A stretch of DNA of 27,360 bases from Pseudomonadota bacterium (GTDB lineage Bacteria; Desulfobacterota; Desulfobacteria; Desulfobacterales; Desulfosarcinaceae). The stretch spans positions 1 through 27,360 of the forward strand of contig JAEYRZ010000015.1 in assembly GCA_023435265.1 (NCBI GenBank). The letters run 5' to 3'. Below, in pieces: positions 15,284 to 23,611 of this stretch (positions within the stretch are counted from its first letter, which is position 1; the number at the start of each line of letters is the position of its first letter). A program made the position numbers and the translations under genes. The notes under the pieces were generated by a model. It was given only the letters and a program-made list of their open reading frames with translations, ran no database searches and had not been told where the DNA came from.

Positions 15284-18200
15284 TCACCTCACCAGCACGA
15301 TGTCTTCGATCTTGCGGCCGTCGGGCAACCGCGCGTTTTTCTGCTTGCGGAACACCTCCAGCAACCGCTGCTTTTCGCGTTCGCTGCCTACCACGATCAG
15401 CTCGATATTATCGAGCAGCGTCACCGAATACTTGAAAATCGTCTCGTTGCCGCTGCGCCTAGCAAATTGCTTCCACTCCTCGGGCGTGCTCCCGCGATGG
15501 CTTACGACATAGTCGTCGCGCACCTTTCCGAAAGCGTCATGGTCGTAGCTGATGGCATCCATGCGCCGCAGCATCTGCTTTTTAAAGTATAGCCCCTTGT
15601 CAGGCGATCCGCCGGCGGTGGGGAGCTTCTTGATCCTGGTGAAAAAGTAGCTTGCACCTCCCGTGTCCATATCCGCCTCCGGCGACATGCCGTCCACGGG
15701 AACGCCGGCGCGCAGCTTTTCGATGGTGCTCAGCATGGCACCGTTGTTATCCAGGACCGTCTCGATGAAGGTCGCCATGTCCTCGCCGTTAGTCAGGCTA
15801 TGGTGGAGACTGTATCCCTTCATCTTTTTTTCCATATCTTCGTCTGTGATGTCGAAGCGGTATTGATGGCGGTATCCGGCGCGCTTGGCAGGATCCTTGA
15901 AGGCCGCCTGATACCCGCCCAGCGGGTCATAGCCGGGCAGACGGGTAATGTCCTTGACCCCGAGCCGGCGCTCCCAGTACCCCCGCGTTTCCCGGATGCG
16001 TTCCTCCTTGCCGGCCGCACGGCGGTCCAGATCCTCCATCAGCTTCTTGTACTCCGGCTCGCGGTCCGCCTTGGCGAGATAGGCTTGCTTGTGCAAATAG
16101 AGAAGCTCGGCATCCTGGGGCGAGGCCACGCCGGCCTTTAGACCGATCGATTCCATGTGTTCCATGGCTTTGCCGATGCTTTTGGCATCCGGGCGCTCCG
16201 TAAGGATCAGCTCGAATTCGCCCTGCTGGGCGTACAGGTTCTTGGTCGACCAGGGGCGGTACAGGGCGCGCGTTCCGTCCCCGAAGTCGATCTCGTACTG
16301 CTCGCCGGCCTTCAGGCTGCGGCCGCGGAACAGTGAGGCATTGTCAGCCGCATCGTCTGCGACGACAATCTCGCCGTTTTTCAGCTGCCGACGGGCCTGC
16401 AGCACCTTGGTCCGGTGCACGGAAAAAGAGGTTTTGTCGGGATTCTTTTTCTTCGAGACAAACTGCTTGAGGTACGGGTCGAAATGCCCGTCGATGGGCT
16501 TACGCTGTCTTACGGCTTCCTGGACCTTTTCGATCCAATCGATGTAAGCCCGGGACATGGCGCGCACATCCGGATCGTCCGACCCGGCCATCTCCTTGAG
16601 GGCCTTGAGGTGATCGGCGGCCTTCTTGATCTTCACCTGGTTGTACTCAAAATTCTGGACGTGGTGATTGACGGTTTTGACCGCCGCCAGGATGTCCTGG
16701 GCGAATATATCCTGCGGCAGCTGCTCGCCCACCTTGGCGATTGAGGTTTCTACACCCGCTTTGCGTAATGCCTCCAGGAGCTTGGTTTCGCCCTCCGGGC
16801 GGACCTTCATCTTGACCACGGTCCGCGGCTTGCCCTTGATCGTCTCGACGAAAATCAGCGCGTTCTGGTCCTCGATGGCATCCTCGTCGAAGGGAAGGAC
16901 CTTGCCCTGCCAGCCGAGCGTGCGGACTTCCGCCAACAACTCCTCTTCGGCCGGCCCCAGGCGACTTTTCGGAAGGGCTTCCAGCACACCATCAAAACGA
17001 AAATCCCGCCGACCCAGAACATCCGCATAGAAGCCTTCGAAATCGCGCCGCAGGTTGCGCTTGCGCACCAGGGCCATTTGGTAAAAGGCCTCTTTGCGGC
17101 TTTCATCGCGGCCAAAGCGCCCCTCGACATACGGACGCAGCAGATCGAGATAATCGTCGTCGGCGATCTTCTCCACTTCGCGGATGTGGCGCAAGGCGAC
17201 CGCCGGATCGACCTTGACCTTGCCTTGTTTGGCCGCCCTGAAAAGGATGTTGTAGAAAGGCTCCTGCTCACCGCAGCGCGCGTTCGGATGATAGTCGACG
17301 GCCAGGCGGTCCTCGCCCAGATGTTTGAAGATCTGCCCCTTGTCGATGCCATAGACTTTGCCGTCCTTGGCCCGCAGGAACTGTTTGGCATGGCCGTCGT
17401 GATTTGAAATCAGCCAGTCGATGATCTGCTCGCGCTGGATCTGCTCGATTTCCAGGGTGGTAAGATCGCTCAGGTCGATACCGACAAAATCGAACTTGTC
17501 CTTGAGGTCGATTCGCCATTTCTGGATGGAGCCGAGCCGGCCGTCCAGGCGGATGGTGCGCACCTCGACGGCTCCTGGATCGATGAGCCGCCCGATCTTG
17601 TAGGCGGCCTCCTCGCCGTAGGCGATGAATTCGTCTCCCGAATTTGCGACCGGTTTGAAGAGCCAGCGGTCGCCCTTCTCGTCGGTCCAGAATTCCTTCG
17701 GGTGCGCGCCGCCCACATTGGCCTTGCCCGCGGCGGTGAAATTCTTCGGCTTGCCCTTTTCGAGCCATGCGAGATCCGCTTCCTCGAACTCGGCGCCTTT
17801 CTTTCTAAAGATCGGCGCCGAAGGCTGGACGGCCTTTGGGGTAGGAGCCGGCTTGATTGACTTCGGCGCTGCGGAAACTTTTTTACCACCGTGTTTTCCC
17901 GCCCAGGCGGCATGCTTTACTTCGATGCTTTCCTTGACTGCCTTGATCTTGGCCGGATCGGTCTCAGTGAACAGCAAAACCAGCTCGTCCTTGTTGGCCC
18001 ACTGCCAATGCTTGAGCTTGGTCTCTTTGGCCATGTTCTTCAGGTCGCTGGATTTTAGTTTGGCGATCTGCTCCAGGAACAATTGCTTTTTGAGGACGAT
18101 CTCCTTGCTGTAAGCGGCCAGCATCTCCTGGGGCAGGTCCGCACCGGAGGTGACGGCCTTTTCGGCCTGGGTGATGGATTCGAGAAAAGCCGAATATCCG

Positions 18201-19834
18201 CCCGGGCTCTCGGGAACAACGACCGCCTTGGCGGCCTCTTCCAGGGCCGATTTCTGCTTCTGGATCAGTTGCTGCTTGACCTCGTCCAGCGCCTTTTTCT
18301 TGGCGCTTTCGGCCATGTCGGCGCCGGCCTTTTTCTGCAGGGCTTCTATGAGCTGCTGCTTGTTCTTGAGCACGCCGAGACCGTACTTCTGCTTGGCCGC
18401 CGATAGCTCCTTGCCCGCAAGACCACTGTGGTCGATGCCGGGCTCGAGCTTATCCAGCAGCTCGATGGTCTCCTGCTTGGTCATGTTGAGCGAGATGCCA
18501 TTTTCCTTGGCCATCTCCTTGAGCTGCTGGGCAGTCATACCGTCCAGCCCCTCGGCCGGCGGTATCTTTTCCATCTGCTGGGCAAGCAGCTTGGCCTGCT
18601 TGAACTCGGCCTGCTTTTTGGCGAGCAGCGCAACCAGCTCCTCTTTGGGGCGAAGCAGCCCGATCTTGTGTTCTTTAAGCTTGGCGGTAAGGGCCGCACC
18701 GGCCAGGTCGTTGTGGTCAATGCCCGGTTCGACGGCATCCAGCAGCTTAATAAAATCGGCTTTGGTGCGAGCCACGGCGACGCCGTTACCCTTGGCCAGT
18801 GTCTGCAGCTGCTTGACCGTCAGGGTGTTCAGGTCGGAGAGGCCGCCGCTTTCAAAGGCATTTTTAAGCTTGGCGTTTTCCTCAGCCTGGGCATCGGCCA
18901 TGCCTTCCAGGACCTGGGGCGGCAGAATGCATGTGTCGGCCTGCGGAGACTGGGAGGCGGCCTTGGTGGCCATGGCGGCACCGCAGATGGCCACAGGCCA
19001 GGCCACGATGTTGGTGCAACGGCAGTGGGGATGCGCCGGCTGCTGGGGGAATTTGTCGATGGGATAGGTCTTGCCGTCCAGGGCGCCGCAGACCGGGCAC
19101 ATTCGCTCGTCTTCCATGGCCAGCCACTCGAGCTTTTGCACACCGGCGCGCTCATGGAATTTGAGCCGACCCATGTTGTGGGCGCGCAGCACCTCGGTGC
19201 GGGCGATCATCTCCATGCGATACTGGGCCTTGCTGAACACCCGGGTGCCGGCCTGGCGGAAGGAGTCTTTGTCCACGATTACCTTGCCCAGGTCGCGGAC
19301 GATGTCGTCGGCCCCTTTGCCGGTGGCGATGCCGTTTAGGATTGTCCGCTTGATGCCGCCTGCGAGCTCGCGGTGGATGTCGCCCGCCAGGGTCAGGTTG
19401 TACTGCCCCATGAAATCAAGGGCATTGGTATCGACAATGGTGAAGACCTTGGCGGAGAGTTTGTCAATGCTGGCCGGTGTGAGATCGCTATAAAACGGCA
19501 TGGCCGCCTCGGTCAGTTCGCCGATGCCCTGGCCGATGCCGAGACGGAAGGCTTCTTTCGTGCTTTTTCTGAAGACCAGGGTGTGCTCGCGCCTGAGCTG
19601 CCGCATGATGTCGCCGAGCTCGCCCTGGAGTTTTTCCAGGCCCTTCAAGGCCGCCAGCTTGTTGTCGGGAAGCGAACCCAGGGAGCGGTACTGCAAGATG
19701 GCCCGGGCCACCTCTTTTTCGGCCTGGCTAAGAGACCGGGTGAGTTGGGCGGTGACCTGGTCGTTGTAGCGGTTGCGCGCGGAAAGGCTTTTTAGCGTGG
19801 CTGCCCGGATGCGTTCGGCAAGATCGGATGGCAT
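15284..19834 (-). CDS. Giant MuF-type head protein with repeats, HipA/PI3-4K-like kinase domain and C-terminal toxin-like region
   Basis: This 1516-residue protein is far longer than plain MuF/SPP1 gp7 proteins (about 300 residues). Residues 1-280 are the MuF minor head domain, ending in the usual RTEVLRAHNMGR and CPVCGALDGKTYP...HPHCRC motifs. Residues about 331-500 hold two copies of a roughly 95-residue helical repeat ('LT.KQLQ.LAK.NGV', then 'LLD..EPGIDH..LAG'), with a weaker third near 595-635; they resemble SAP/LEM-like folds. Residues about 705-860 look like a HipA/PI3-4 kinase: K727 in WLFKPV, the catalytic loop NHDGHAKQFL (D813), and GIDKG (D831). Residues about 860-1516 are largely unassigned; the end (GGASYFFTRI, YDHDAFG, NETIFKYSV) recalls C-terminal domains of polymorphic toxins. 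Its start overlaps the portal stop (TGATG). MuF proteins enter the host with the genome, so the extra domains may be delivered enzymes. Confidence 0.85.
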   Translation of the reverse strand: MPSDLAERIRAATLKSLSARNRYNDQVTAQLTRSLSQAEKEVARAILQYRSLGSLPDNKLAALKGLEKLQGELGDIMRQLRREHTLVFRKSTKEAFRLGIGQGIGELTEAAMPFYSDLTPASIDKLSAKVFTIVDTNALDFMGQYNLTLAGDIHRELAGGIKRTILNGIATGKGADDIVRDLGKVIVDKDSFRQAGTRVFSKAQYRMEMIARTEVLRAHNMGRLKFHERAGVQKLEWLAMEDERMCPVCGALDGKTYPIDKFPQQPAHPHCRCTNIVAWPVAICGAAMATKAASQSPQADTCILPPQVLEGMADAQAEENAKLKNAFESGGLSDLNTLTVKQLQTLAKGNGVAVARTKADFIKLLDAVEPGIDHNDLAGAALTAKLKEHKIGLLRPKEELVALLAKKQAEFKQAKLLAQQMEKIPPAEGLDGMTAQQLKEMAKENGISLNMTKQETIELLDKLEPGIDHSGLAGKELSAAKQKYGLGVLKNKQQLIEALQKKAGADMAESAKKKALDEVKQQLIQKQKSALEEAAKAVVVPESPGGYSAFLESITQAEKAVTSGADLPQEMLAAYSKEIVLKKQLFLEQIAKLKSSDLKNMAKETKLKHWQWANKDELVLLFTETDPAKIKAVKESIEVKHAAWAGKHGGKKVSAAPKSIKPAPTPKAVQPSAPIFRKKGAEFEEADLAWLEKGKPKNFTAAGKANVGGAHPKEFWTDEKGDRWLFKPVANSGDEFIAYGEEAAYKIGRLIDPGAVEVRTIRLDGRLGSIQKWRIDLKDKFDFVGIDLSDLTTLEIEQIQREQIIDWLISNHDGHAKQFLRAKDGKVYGIDKGQIFKHLGEDRLAVDYHPNARCGEQEPFYNILFRAAKQGKVKVDPAVALRHIREVEKIADDDYLDLLRPYVEGRFGRDESRKEAFYQMALVRKRNLRRDFEGFYADVLGRRDFRFDGVLEALPKSRLGPAEEELLAEVRTLGWQGKVLPFDEDAIEDQNALIFVETIKGKPRTVVKMKVRPEGETKLLEALRKAGVETSIAKVGEQLPQDIFAQDILAAVKTVNHHVQNFEYNQVKIKKAADHLKALKEMAGSDDPDVRAMSRAYIDWIEKVQEAVRQRKPIDGHFDPYLKQFVSKKKNPDKTSFSVHRTKVLQARRQLKNGEIVVADDAADNASLFRGRSLKAGEQYEIDFGDGTRALYRPWSTKNLYAQQGEFELILTERPDAKSIGKAMEHMESIGLKAGVASPQDAELLYLHKQAYLAKADREPEYKKLMEDLDRRAAGKEERIRETRGYWERRLGVKDITRLPGYDPLGGYQAAFKDPAKRAGYRHQYRFDITDEDMEKKMKGYSLHHSLTNGEDMATFIETVLDNNGAMLSTIEKLRAGVPVDGMSPEADMDTGGASYFFTRIKKLPTAGGSPDKGLYFKKQMLRRMDAISYDHDAFGKVRDDYVVSHRGSTPEEWKQFARRSGNETIFKYSVTLLDNIELIVVGSEREKQRLLEVFRKQKNARLPDGRKIEDIVLVR

Positions 19835-21342
19835 CAGGAGGGCTCGCGGCGGTCGATGAAGCGGCAGGCCTCAGCGTCGAAGGTGCGCTCGCTGTCATGC
19901 ACCCGGCAGTGGTTGGTATCGGAGTTGAAGTGGCTGCATTCGTCGCAGATGGCCGCATCACCGGTCGCCGCCAGATCCTGCGACCAGGAAAGACCGGCTT
20001 CGGTGGCCGGCTCGCCGTCTTCGGCTGGAATGCCCAGCATCTTACGGGCGCGGGGCACGCTCAGGATGCCGGCGACCACCATGTCCACCACCGGCTTGAC
20101 CTGCTTTTCGTCCATCAGGTCGATGTCCTTGCGCTCGTTTTCGCGGTTGGCGGCCTCGATGTCCGGGTCCAGGTCCATCTTGATCTGCAGACTGGAACGG
20201 CTGATCAGCTTGCGGTCGTAAAGCTCGATGAGCAGCTTTTTGAAATCGACGGCGTCGGAAGGGTCGAGATCGTTGAAGATAAACTGAATGGTCTTGTCGC
20301 CGTGGCCGTGCAGTTCCATCCAGTCGTCGAAGGTCCAGTCCAGGATCCTGCGGGCGGCCTGCTTGATCTCGCGGATCATGACCATCATCTTCTGCAGACT
20401 GACCGAGGCGGTGGCGAAGTTGGGACCGTCGCCGGTGACCAGCGAGCGCGAAAGCCCCAGGGCCACGACGATGTCTTCCTTGACCTCCTTGACCTTGTCT
20501 TCGACCTTGAGCACCTGGCCGTCGGTGCCGTGGGTCTCCACGGTCACGTAAAACGGCACCACCAGCCCGCTTTTCATGTCCATCTTGTTGACCATGTCGC
20601 GGACCTGTTCGAGCATCTTCTGATCGGGCATCACCATCTTCTGACCGAAGGCGCCGCCCACCTTGAGCAGGCGAAAGGGCGTAGCCCAGCGCTTGGCGAT
20701 GGCCTGCTCGGCCCGGCGGTAATCGCGCAAAAGCTCGATGGACTGGAAGGCGGGCAGCACAAGGGAGTTGCCCCGCGGGGAAAAGGCCGGCGCGTCCCAC
20801 TTGAGATGGATCACCTGCTCGACCGGCAGCGGGATGGAGTCTCCGGCGCCGCCTGCTTCTTCTGGATACTGCTGGGCTTCGATGAGTTCGCCCTGGGCGT
20901 ACTTTACCTTGACCGAGACCGGGTTGACGCAGACCAGTTCCTCGATGTCGCGGCCCGATTTAGCGTAGCGTTTGAACCCGACCGCATCACCCTTGACCAG
21001 AAGCTGCAGGATCATGTCCTTGACGAACTGGGAAAGATTGAGCCGGTAAGCCGCCGCGGTGGCTTCCTCTTTGAGCTTGTCGTCATCGCCGGCGATCTTG
21101 ATCTCATCGCCTACGGCGAAGGTGCGCCAGGAGTTGACGCAGTTTTTCACCAGGGGCTCTTCGACGTAGTATTCCCAGGCTTTCCTGGCGCGCTCCTCCC
21201 AGGTGGCCGGAACCGCCTCGGAGGCATTGACCCGGCTGAAGGCGGCTGCGTCCAATGCGGCGGCAGCGGCCATGGGTGCGATGATGAAGCCGGTGGTGTC
21301 CGGGTTGGCTTGGATTTGGTCTGGTCGGGCGTTGCTTTCCAC
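19834..21342 (-). CDS. Portal protein
   Basis: The portal forms the dodecameric ring at the head vertex through which DNA enters and leaves. This 502-residue protein has the expected body: a helical N-terminal clip and wing (EERARKAWEYYVEEPLVKNCVNSWRTFAVGDEIKI), FVKDMILQLLVKGDAVGFKRY, a PVSVKVKY strand, VIHLKWDAPAFSPRGNSLVLPAFQSIELL, and LGLSRSLVTGDGPNFATASVSL, which is the conserved stem segment. The last 40 residues hold a cysteine cluster (CDECSHF, then two more Cys) resembling a small zinc-binding tail. It starts at a GTG with GAGGGGG upstream; no better start exists before an in-frame TAA that lies inside promoter copy C. It is the first gene of its unit and is coupled to the MuF gene. 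Confidence 0.93.
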   Translation of the reverse strand: MESNARPDQIQANPDTTGFIIAPMAAAAALDAAAFSRVNASEAVPATWEERARKAWEYYVEEPLVKNCVNSWRTFAVGDEIKIAGDDDKLKEEATAAAYRLNLSQFVKDMILQLLVKGDAVGFKRYAKSGRDIEELVCVNPVSVKVKYAQGELIEAQQYPEEAGGAGDSIPLPVEQVIHLKWDAPAFSPRGNSLVLPAFQSIELLRDYRRAEQAIAKRWATPFRLLKVGGAFGQKMVMPDQKMLEQVRDMVNKMDMKSGLVVPFYVTVETHGTDGQVLKVEDKVKEVKEDIVVALGLSRSLVTGDGPNFATASVSLQKMMVMIREIKQAARRILDWTFDDWMELHGHGDKTIQFIFNDLDPSDAVDFKKLLIELYDRKLISRSSLQIKMDLDPDIEAANRENERKDIDLMDEKQVKPVVDMVVAGILSVPRARKMLGIPAEDGEPATEAGLSWSQDLAATGDAAICDECSHFNSDTNHCRVHDSERTFDAEACRFIDRREPS

Positions 21343-21415
21343 GAGTTCCCCCTCGGTGATTCCGGCTTTGTCGGCCGCATAGGCGGTCCGTACGAGCCGA
21401 AGCTGGCGCGATGAA

Positions 21416-21448
21416 GGTTACTTACCGGCGAGGGATGGAAAGCGTCGG
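21416..21448 (-). promoter_or_regulatory. Conserved phage promoter-like element, copy C
   Basis: On the minus strand this reads CCGACG, 14 bases, CCGGTAAGTAACC. The 13-mer is identical to copies A and B, the spacing is identical, and the upstream box differs at one base. It lies about 74 bases before the portal GTG and marks the edge between the phage unit and the toxin-antitoxin block. Confidence 0.65.
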
Positions 21449-21472
21449 GTGGGGTGATGGCTTAAAGTGGAC

Positions 21473-21516
21473 GGGAAAATTTCCAGTTTTGATATAAAGT
21501 GGAAATAATTTTTCCC
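21473..21516. repeat. Imperfect inverted repeat between portal unit and antitoxin gene
   Basis: GGGAAAATTTCC (21473-21484) faces GGAAATAATTTTTCCC (21501-21516), giving arms that pair except for a short bulge. The stretch is AT-rich and lies between promoter copy C and the rightward antitoxin gene. It may be an operator or a bidirectional terminator-like hairpin; nothing decides between these. Confidence 0.35.
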
Positions 21517-21629
21517 AGTTTAGAAGCTACGTGTGGCAGGGAGGTTTCTCATATAGAAACCCATACTTGAACTGAACCGGATTTCGGCCTAACTTTGAAA
21601 CAAATTCCAAACAAGAAGAAAGTCCTGCT

Positions 21630-21893
21630 ATGAAGCCGATACTCATTTCCAGAGACATTGTTTCTTTGTCTGGTTTTAAAAACCGCGCATCCATGATGAT
21701 CCATCAAGTCCAGCATTCGCACCGTCCTCTTGTCATCACGCAACACGGCAAAGCAGCGGCTGTCCTTATTTCTCCGGTTGTTTATGATCTTCTCACAGAA
21801 AACGCTCATTTTATCGACTCTGTGCAAAGAGGGTTGACGGAAGTTCAAGATGGAAGGGTCTTGCCGGATGAAAATCTGGACAAAGAGTTATGA
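21630..21893 (+). CDS. Phd/YefM-family antitoxin, apparently orphan
   Basis: This 87-residue protein has the Phd/YefM antitoxin pattern. An N-terminal DNA-binding half includes a start like 'I.SRDIVSLSGFKNRASMMIHQVQHSHRPLVITQHGKAAAVLISPVVYDLL', where the ITxxGKxxAVLxxxxxYD core is diagnostic (about residues 35-53). A polar C-terminal tail (RVLPDENLDKEL) follows, the part that normally wraps the toxin. It reads rightward, against the neighbouring phage genes. Such genes almost always overlap a RelE/ParE-type toxin. Here an overlapping ATG at 21890 opens a frame of only 16 residues, so the toxin appears lost. The upstream AAGAAAG is a weak ribosome site. The family is clear; whether it is still functional is unknown. 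Confidence 0.85.
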   Translation: MKPILISRDIVSLSGFKNRASMMIHQVQHSHRPLVITQHGKAAAVLISPVVYDLLTENAHFIDSVQRGLTEVQDGRVLPDENLDKEL

Positions 21894-21940
21894 AGCGCCT
21901 TGATCTGCAATCCCCCGAAGGGGATCATCGCCCGTTATAA
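21890..21940 (+). pseudogene. Stub of the toxin gene partnering the Phd antitoxin
   Basis: An ATG overlaps the antitoxin stop as TTATGA, the usual toxin start arrangement, and begins MKRLDLQSPEG. It ends after 16 residues at a TAA. No continuing toxin-like frame is seen before the convergent abiEii gene ends at 22092. I read it as a decayed or deleted toxin. It could instead be a chance overlap with the toxin removed entirely. Confidence 0.4.
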
Positions 21941-21988
21941 GATCTTCGGTGCAGATTTGCGTAATCATTTTTCTTGCCATAGACCGTT

Positions 21989-22020
21989 TTGTAACTGTTT
22001 CCCTTGGATTGTAACTGTTT
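21989..22020 (+). repeat. Pair of 12-bp direct repeats, 20-bp period
   Basis: TTGTAACTGTTT occurs at 21989-22000 and again at 22009-22020, exactly two helical turns apart, in the 198-base gap between the convergent antitoxin and abiEii genes. The spacing would suit a DNA-binding protein, but no promoter here is evident. Possibly debris from the lost toxin region. Confidence 0.4.
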
Positions 22021-22091
22021 TTCTTGTCCGCTCAGTGTAGGTGCGGCCTGTTTCTACGAAATAGGCTAAGCAAGCGCACGGCATCGACAAA

Positions 22092-22994
22092 TCAAGCCCA
22101 TGGGCCTGAAGCGGCCCACTTCATAGCGCTTGAATTATTTTGCAAAAGTCCAGAGGCAAGCGGTGCGAGAAATTCTTTTATCTCCGTTACGATATCGTTG
22201 AATGAGGATGGGACATGATCGTATTGAAGTCTTTTCCAAAAGGCGGTCCACTGGACCTGTTTTGCATCGATGAAGTTTTCATCAAACGCTTCGATCTGGG
22301 TTGGCAACGCCGTTCCGCGCCTCTCGAATGTCAACCGAATCGCCTCAGTCAGCTTCGCTCCATCGAAATCGAATTGGCGTGAAAGAAGCCAGATATCGTA
22401 AAAATCTTTCATTCGGCTGTTCAAAATGCCCAGCTTCACCATGGCTTCAAACTTCTCGGCGATGACGCTCTCGCGGCTATAGCAAAGTATTCTCGGGGCG
22501 GGAGAATCCAGCATGGTTGGAAAATCCGATTCTTCCGGTCCAGGGTAAACAACGTCGCTAAAACCGATATCTATCTGCATGCTGACTCTGGCCGAGTCCA
22601 GAATTCCTCGAAACCGTATTCTAATTCCTTTGTAATCCGCGTCCTCGGTGATCCTTTCAGATTGGACCGAATCGGGGTCGAATCGCAGGCCATCGGGGTC
22701 CACATCCACAGTTATAATTTCTCGAATCTGGGCGATGATATTGGCCTCATCATTGCTCGTTCTTCCCAGCATGTCGATATCCATGGTCGGACGAAATTCC
22801 GGTGAACGCCAGGCCCTTAGCATCAACGCGCCCTTGAGAATAAATCGGTCGGCATGAGCCGATCTTGAAAGGCGATACAGGAATCGCTCCATGGCGTAAT
22901 ACTGAAGCAGCTCATTAAACGGCCTTTTGTCCCTCTTGGCTCGGTTGAGAAGGCGTTGACGAACCGATGCCGGTATATTTTTGATGCCCTTCAT
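22092..22994 (-). CDS. abiEii: AbiEii nucleotidyltransferase toxin
   Basis: This 300-residue protein is the toxin of a type IV AbiE abortive-infection/toxin-antitoxin pair. The nucleotidyltransferase core is visible: FILKGALMLRAW (about 51-62), where AbiEii has the G-S/A nucleotide-binding motif, followed by the acidic pair in RPTMDIDMLG (D72 and D74). Further on, VIAEKFEAMVKLGILNSRMKDFYDIWLL is the conserved lysine/aspartate block of the family. It starts at an ATG that overlaps the abiEi stop as ATGA, with GGAGG seven bases upstream, so the pair is translationally coupled. AbiEii family toxins transfer nucleotides to RNA and halt growth, for example during infection by competing phages. Length is normal and no key residue is missing. 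Confidence 0.92.
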   Translation of the reverse strand: MKGIKNIPASVRQRLLNRAKRDKRPFNELLQYYAMERFLYRLSRSAHADRFILKGALMLRAWRSPEFRPTMDIDMLGRTSNDEANIIAQIREIITVDVDPDGLRFDPDSVQSERITEDADYKGIRIRFRGILDSARVSMQIDIGFSDVVYPGPEESDFPTMLDSPAPRILCYSRESVIAEKFEAMVKLGILNSRMKDFYDIWLLSRQFDFDGAKLTEAIRLTFERRGTALPTQIEAFDENFIDAKQVQWTAFWKRLQYDHVPSSFNDIVTEIKEFLAPLASGLLQNNSSAMKWAASGPWA

Positions 22995-23608
22995 ACACTC
23001 GCCTCCAAGTATGGCCGCATTACATTTTCAACTCGGCAGATTTTCGCATATTTGAGCAGTTTTTTAAGGTTGAATGACTTACGATTTTTATATAGTTTCA
23101 GCGCCTCCAGCACTACATCCATGCCGATTTTATTGCGGAACTTGAAACAGTCGGCGAGCGTTTTCTCAGGGTCATAAATTTTCACGGAACGATTGTCGAT
23201 CTGATGTTCCTCGACGCCTTCTGTCAGTGCGGCAGCTGAAAACCGATGAGTGGTAATCGGCGGATAATCAAGTCGTGGCGAATCGGCGCCTTTTGGAAGG
23301 GCGATAGACACCGAATGGGGTATCTGAGTTGTTATTTCATGAAAGGCAAGTGCGGAAACCAGGCAAACAACAGCATGCGGGATTCTGGTGGCGACGATAA
23401 CCAGATCGGGATTAGCTACCGAATCATGCCCTGCGAGTCGGTACACGCCACGGGAAAGCTGCTCCAGTTCCCCTCTGTCACGAAGTTGATAAATCGTTCG
23501 TGGATGGATTCCGGCTTGCATAGCTTGTGCTGTGCGTATAATACCGCCACGTTCCTGAATAATCTGTTTAGCCCTATTTGAGGCACTTTCTGGTTTTTCG
23601 GCCTTCAT
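22991..23608 (-). CDS. abiEi: AbiEi antitoxin / transcriptional repressor
   Basis: This 205-residue protein is the antitoxin of the AbiE pair. The N-terminal winged helix (IIQERGGIIRTAQAMQAGIHPRTIYQLRDRGELEQLSRGVYRLA, about residues 16-59) is typical of AbiEi. The rest (PDLVIVATRIPHAVVCLVSALAFHEITTQIPHSVSIALPKG, then KIYDPEKTLADCFKFRNKIGMDVVLEALK) is the AbiEi C-terminal antitoxin domain. AbiEi proteins bind inverted repeats in their own promoter, and a perfect 15-bp inverted pair lies directly upstream (23612-23657), so autoregulation is likely. The gene is oriented with the terminase gene that ends 82 bases upstream, and may also be reached by read-through from it. Confidence 0.92.
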   Translation of the reverse strand: MKAEKPESASNRAKQIIQERGGIIRTAQAMQAGIHPRTIYQLRDRGELEQLSRGVYRLAGHDSVANPDLVIVATRIPHAVVCLVSALAFHEITTQIPHSVSIALPKGADSPRLDYPPITTHRFSAAALTEGVEEHQIDNRSVKIYDPEKTLADCFKFRNKIGMDVVLEALKLYKNRKSFNLKKLLKYAKICRVENVMRPYLEASV

Positions 23609-23611
23609 AAT

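Noticed and set aside
19828..21414. Open frame on the plus strand opposite the portal gene
   Set aside because: It is an exact antisense shadow of the portal protein, with no ribosome site or recognisable motif.
21910..21925. Hairpin ATCCCC-CGAA-GGGGAT as a terminator after the antitoxin gene
   Set aside because: The stem is only 6 bp and no T-run follows, so termination is not supported.
22098..22115. GGGCC/GGCCC hairpin near the end of abiEii
   Set aside because: It lies inside the coding sequence, has a short stem and no T-run on the minus strand.
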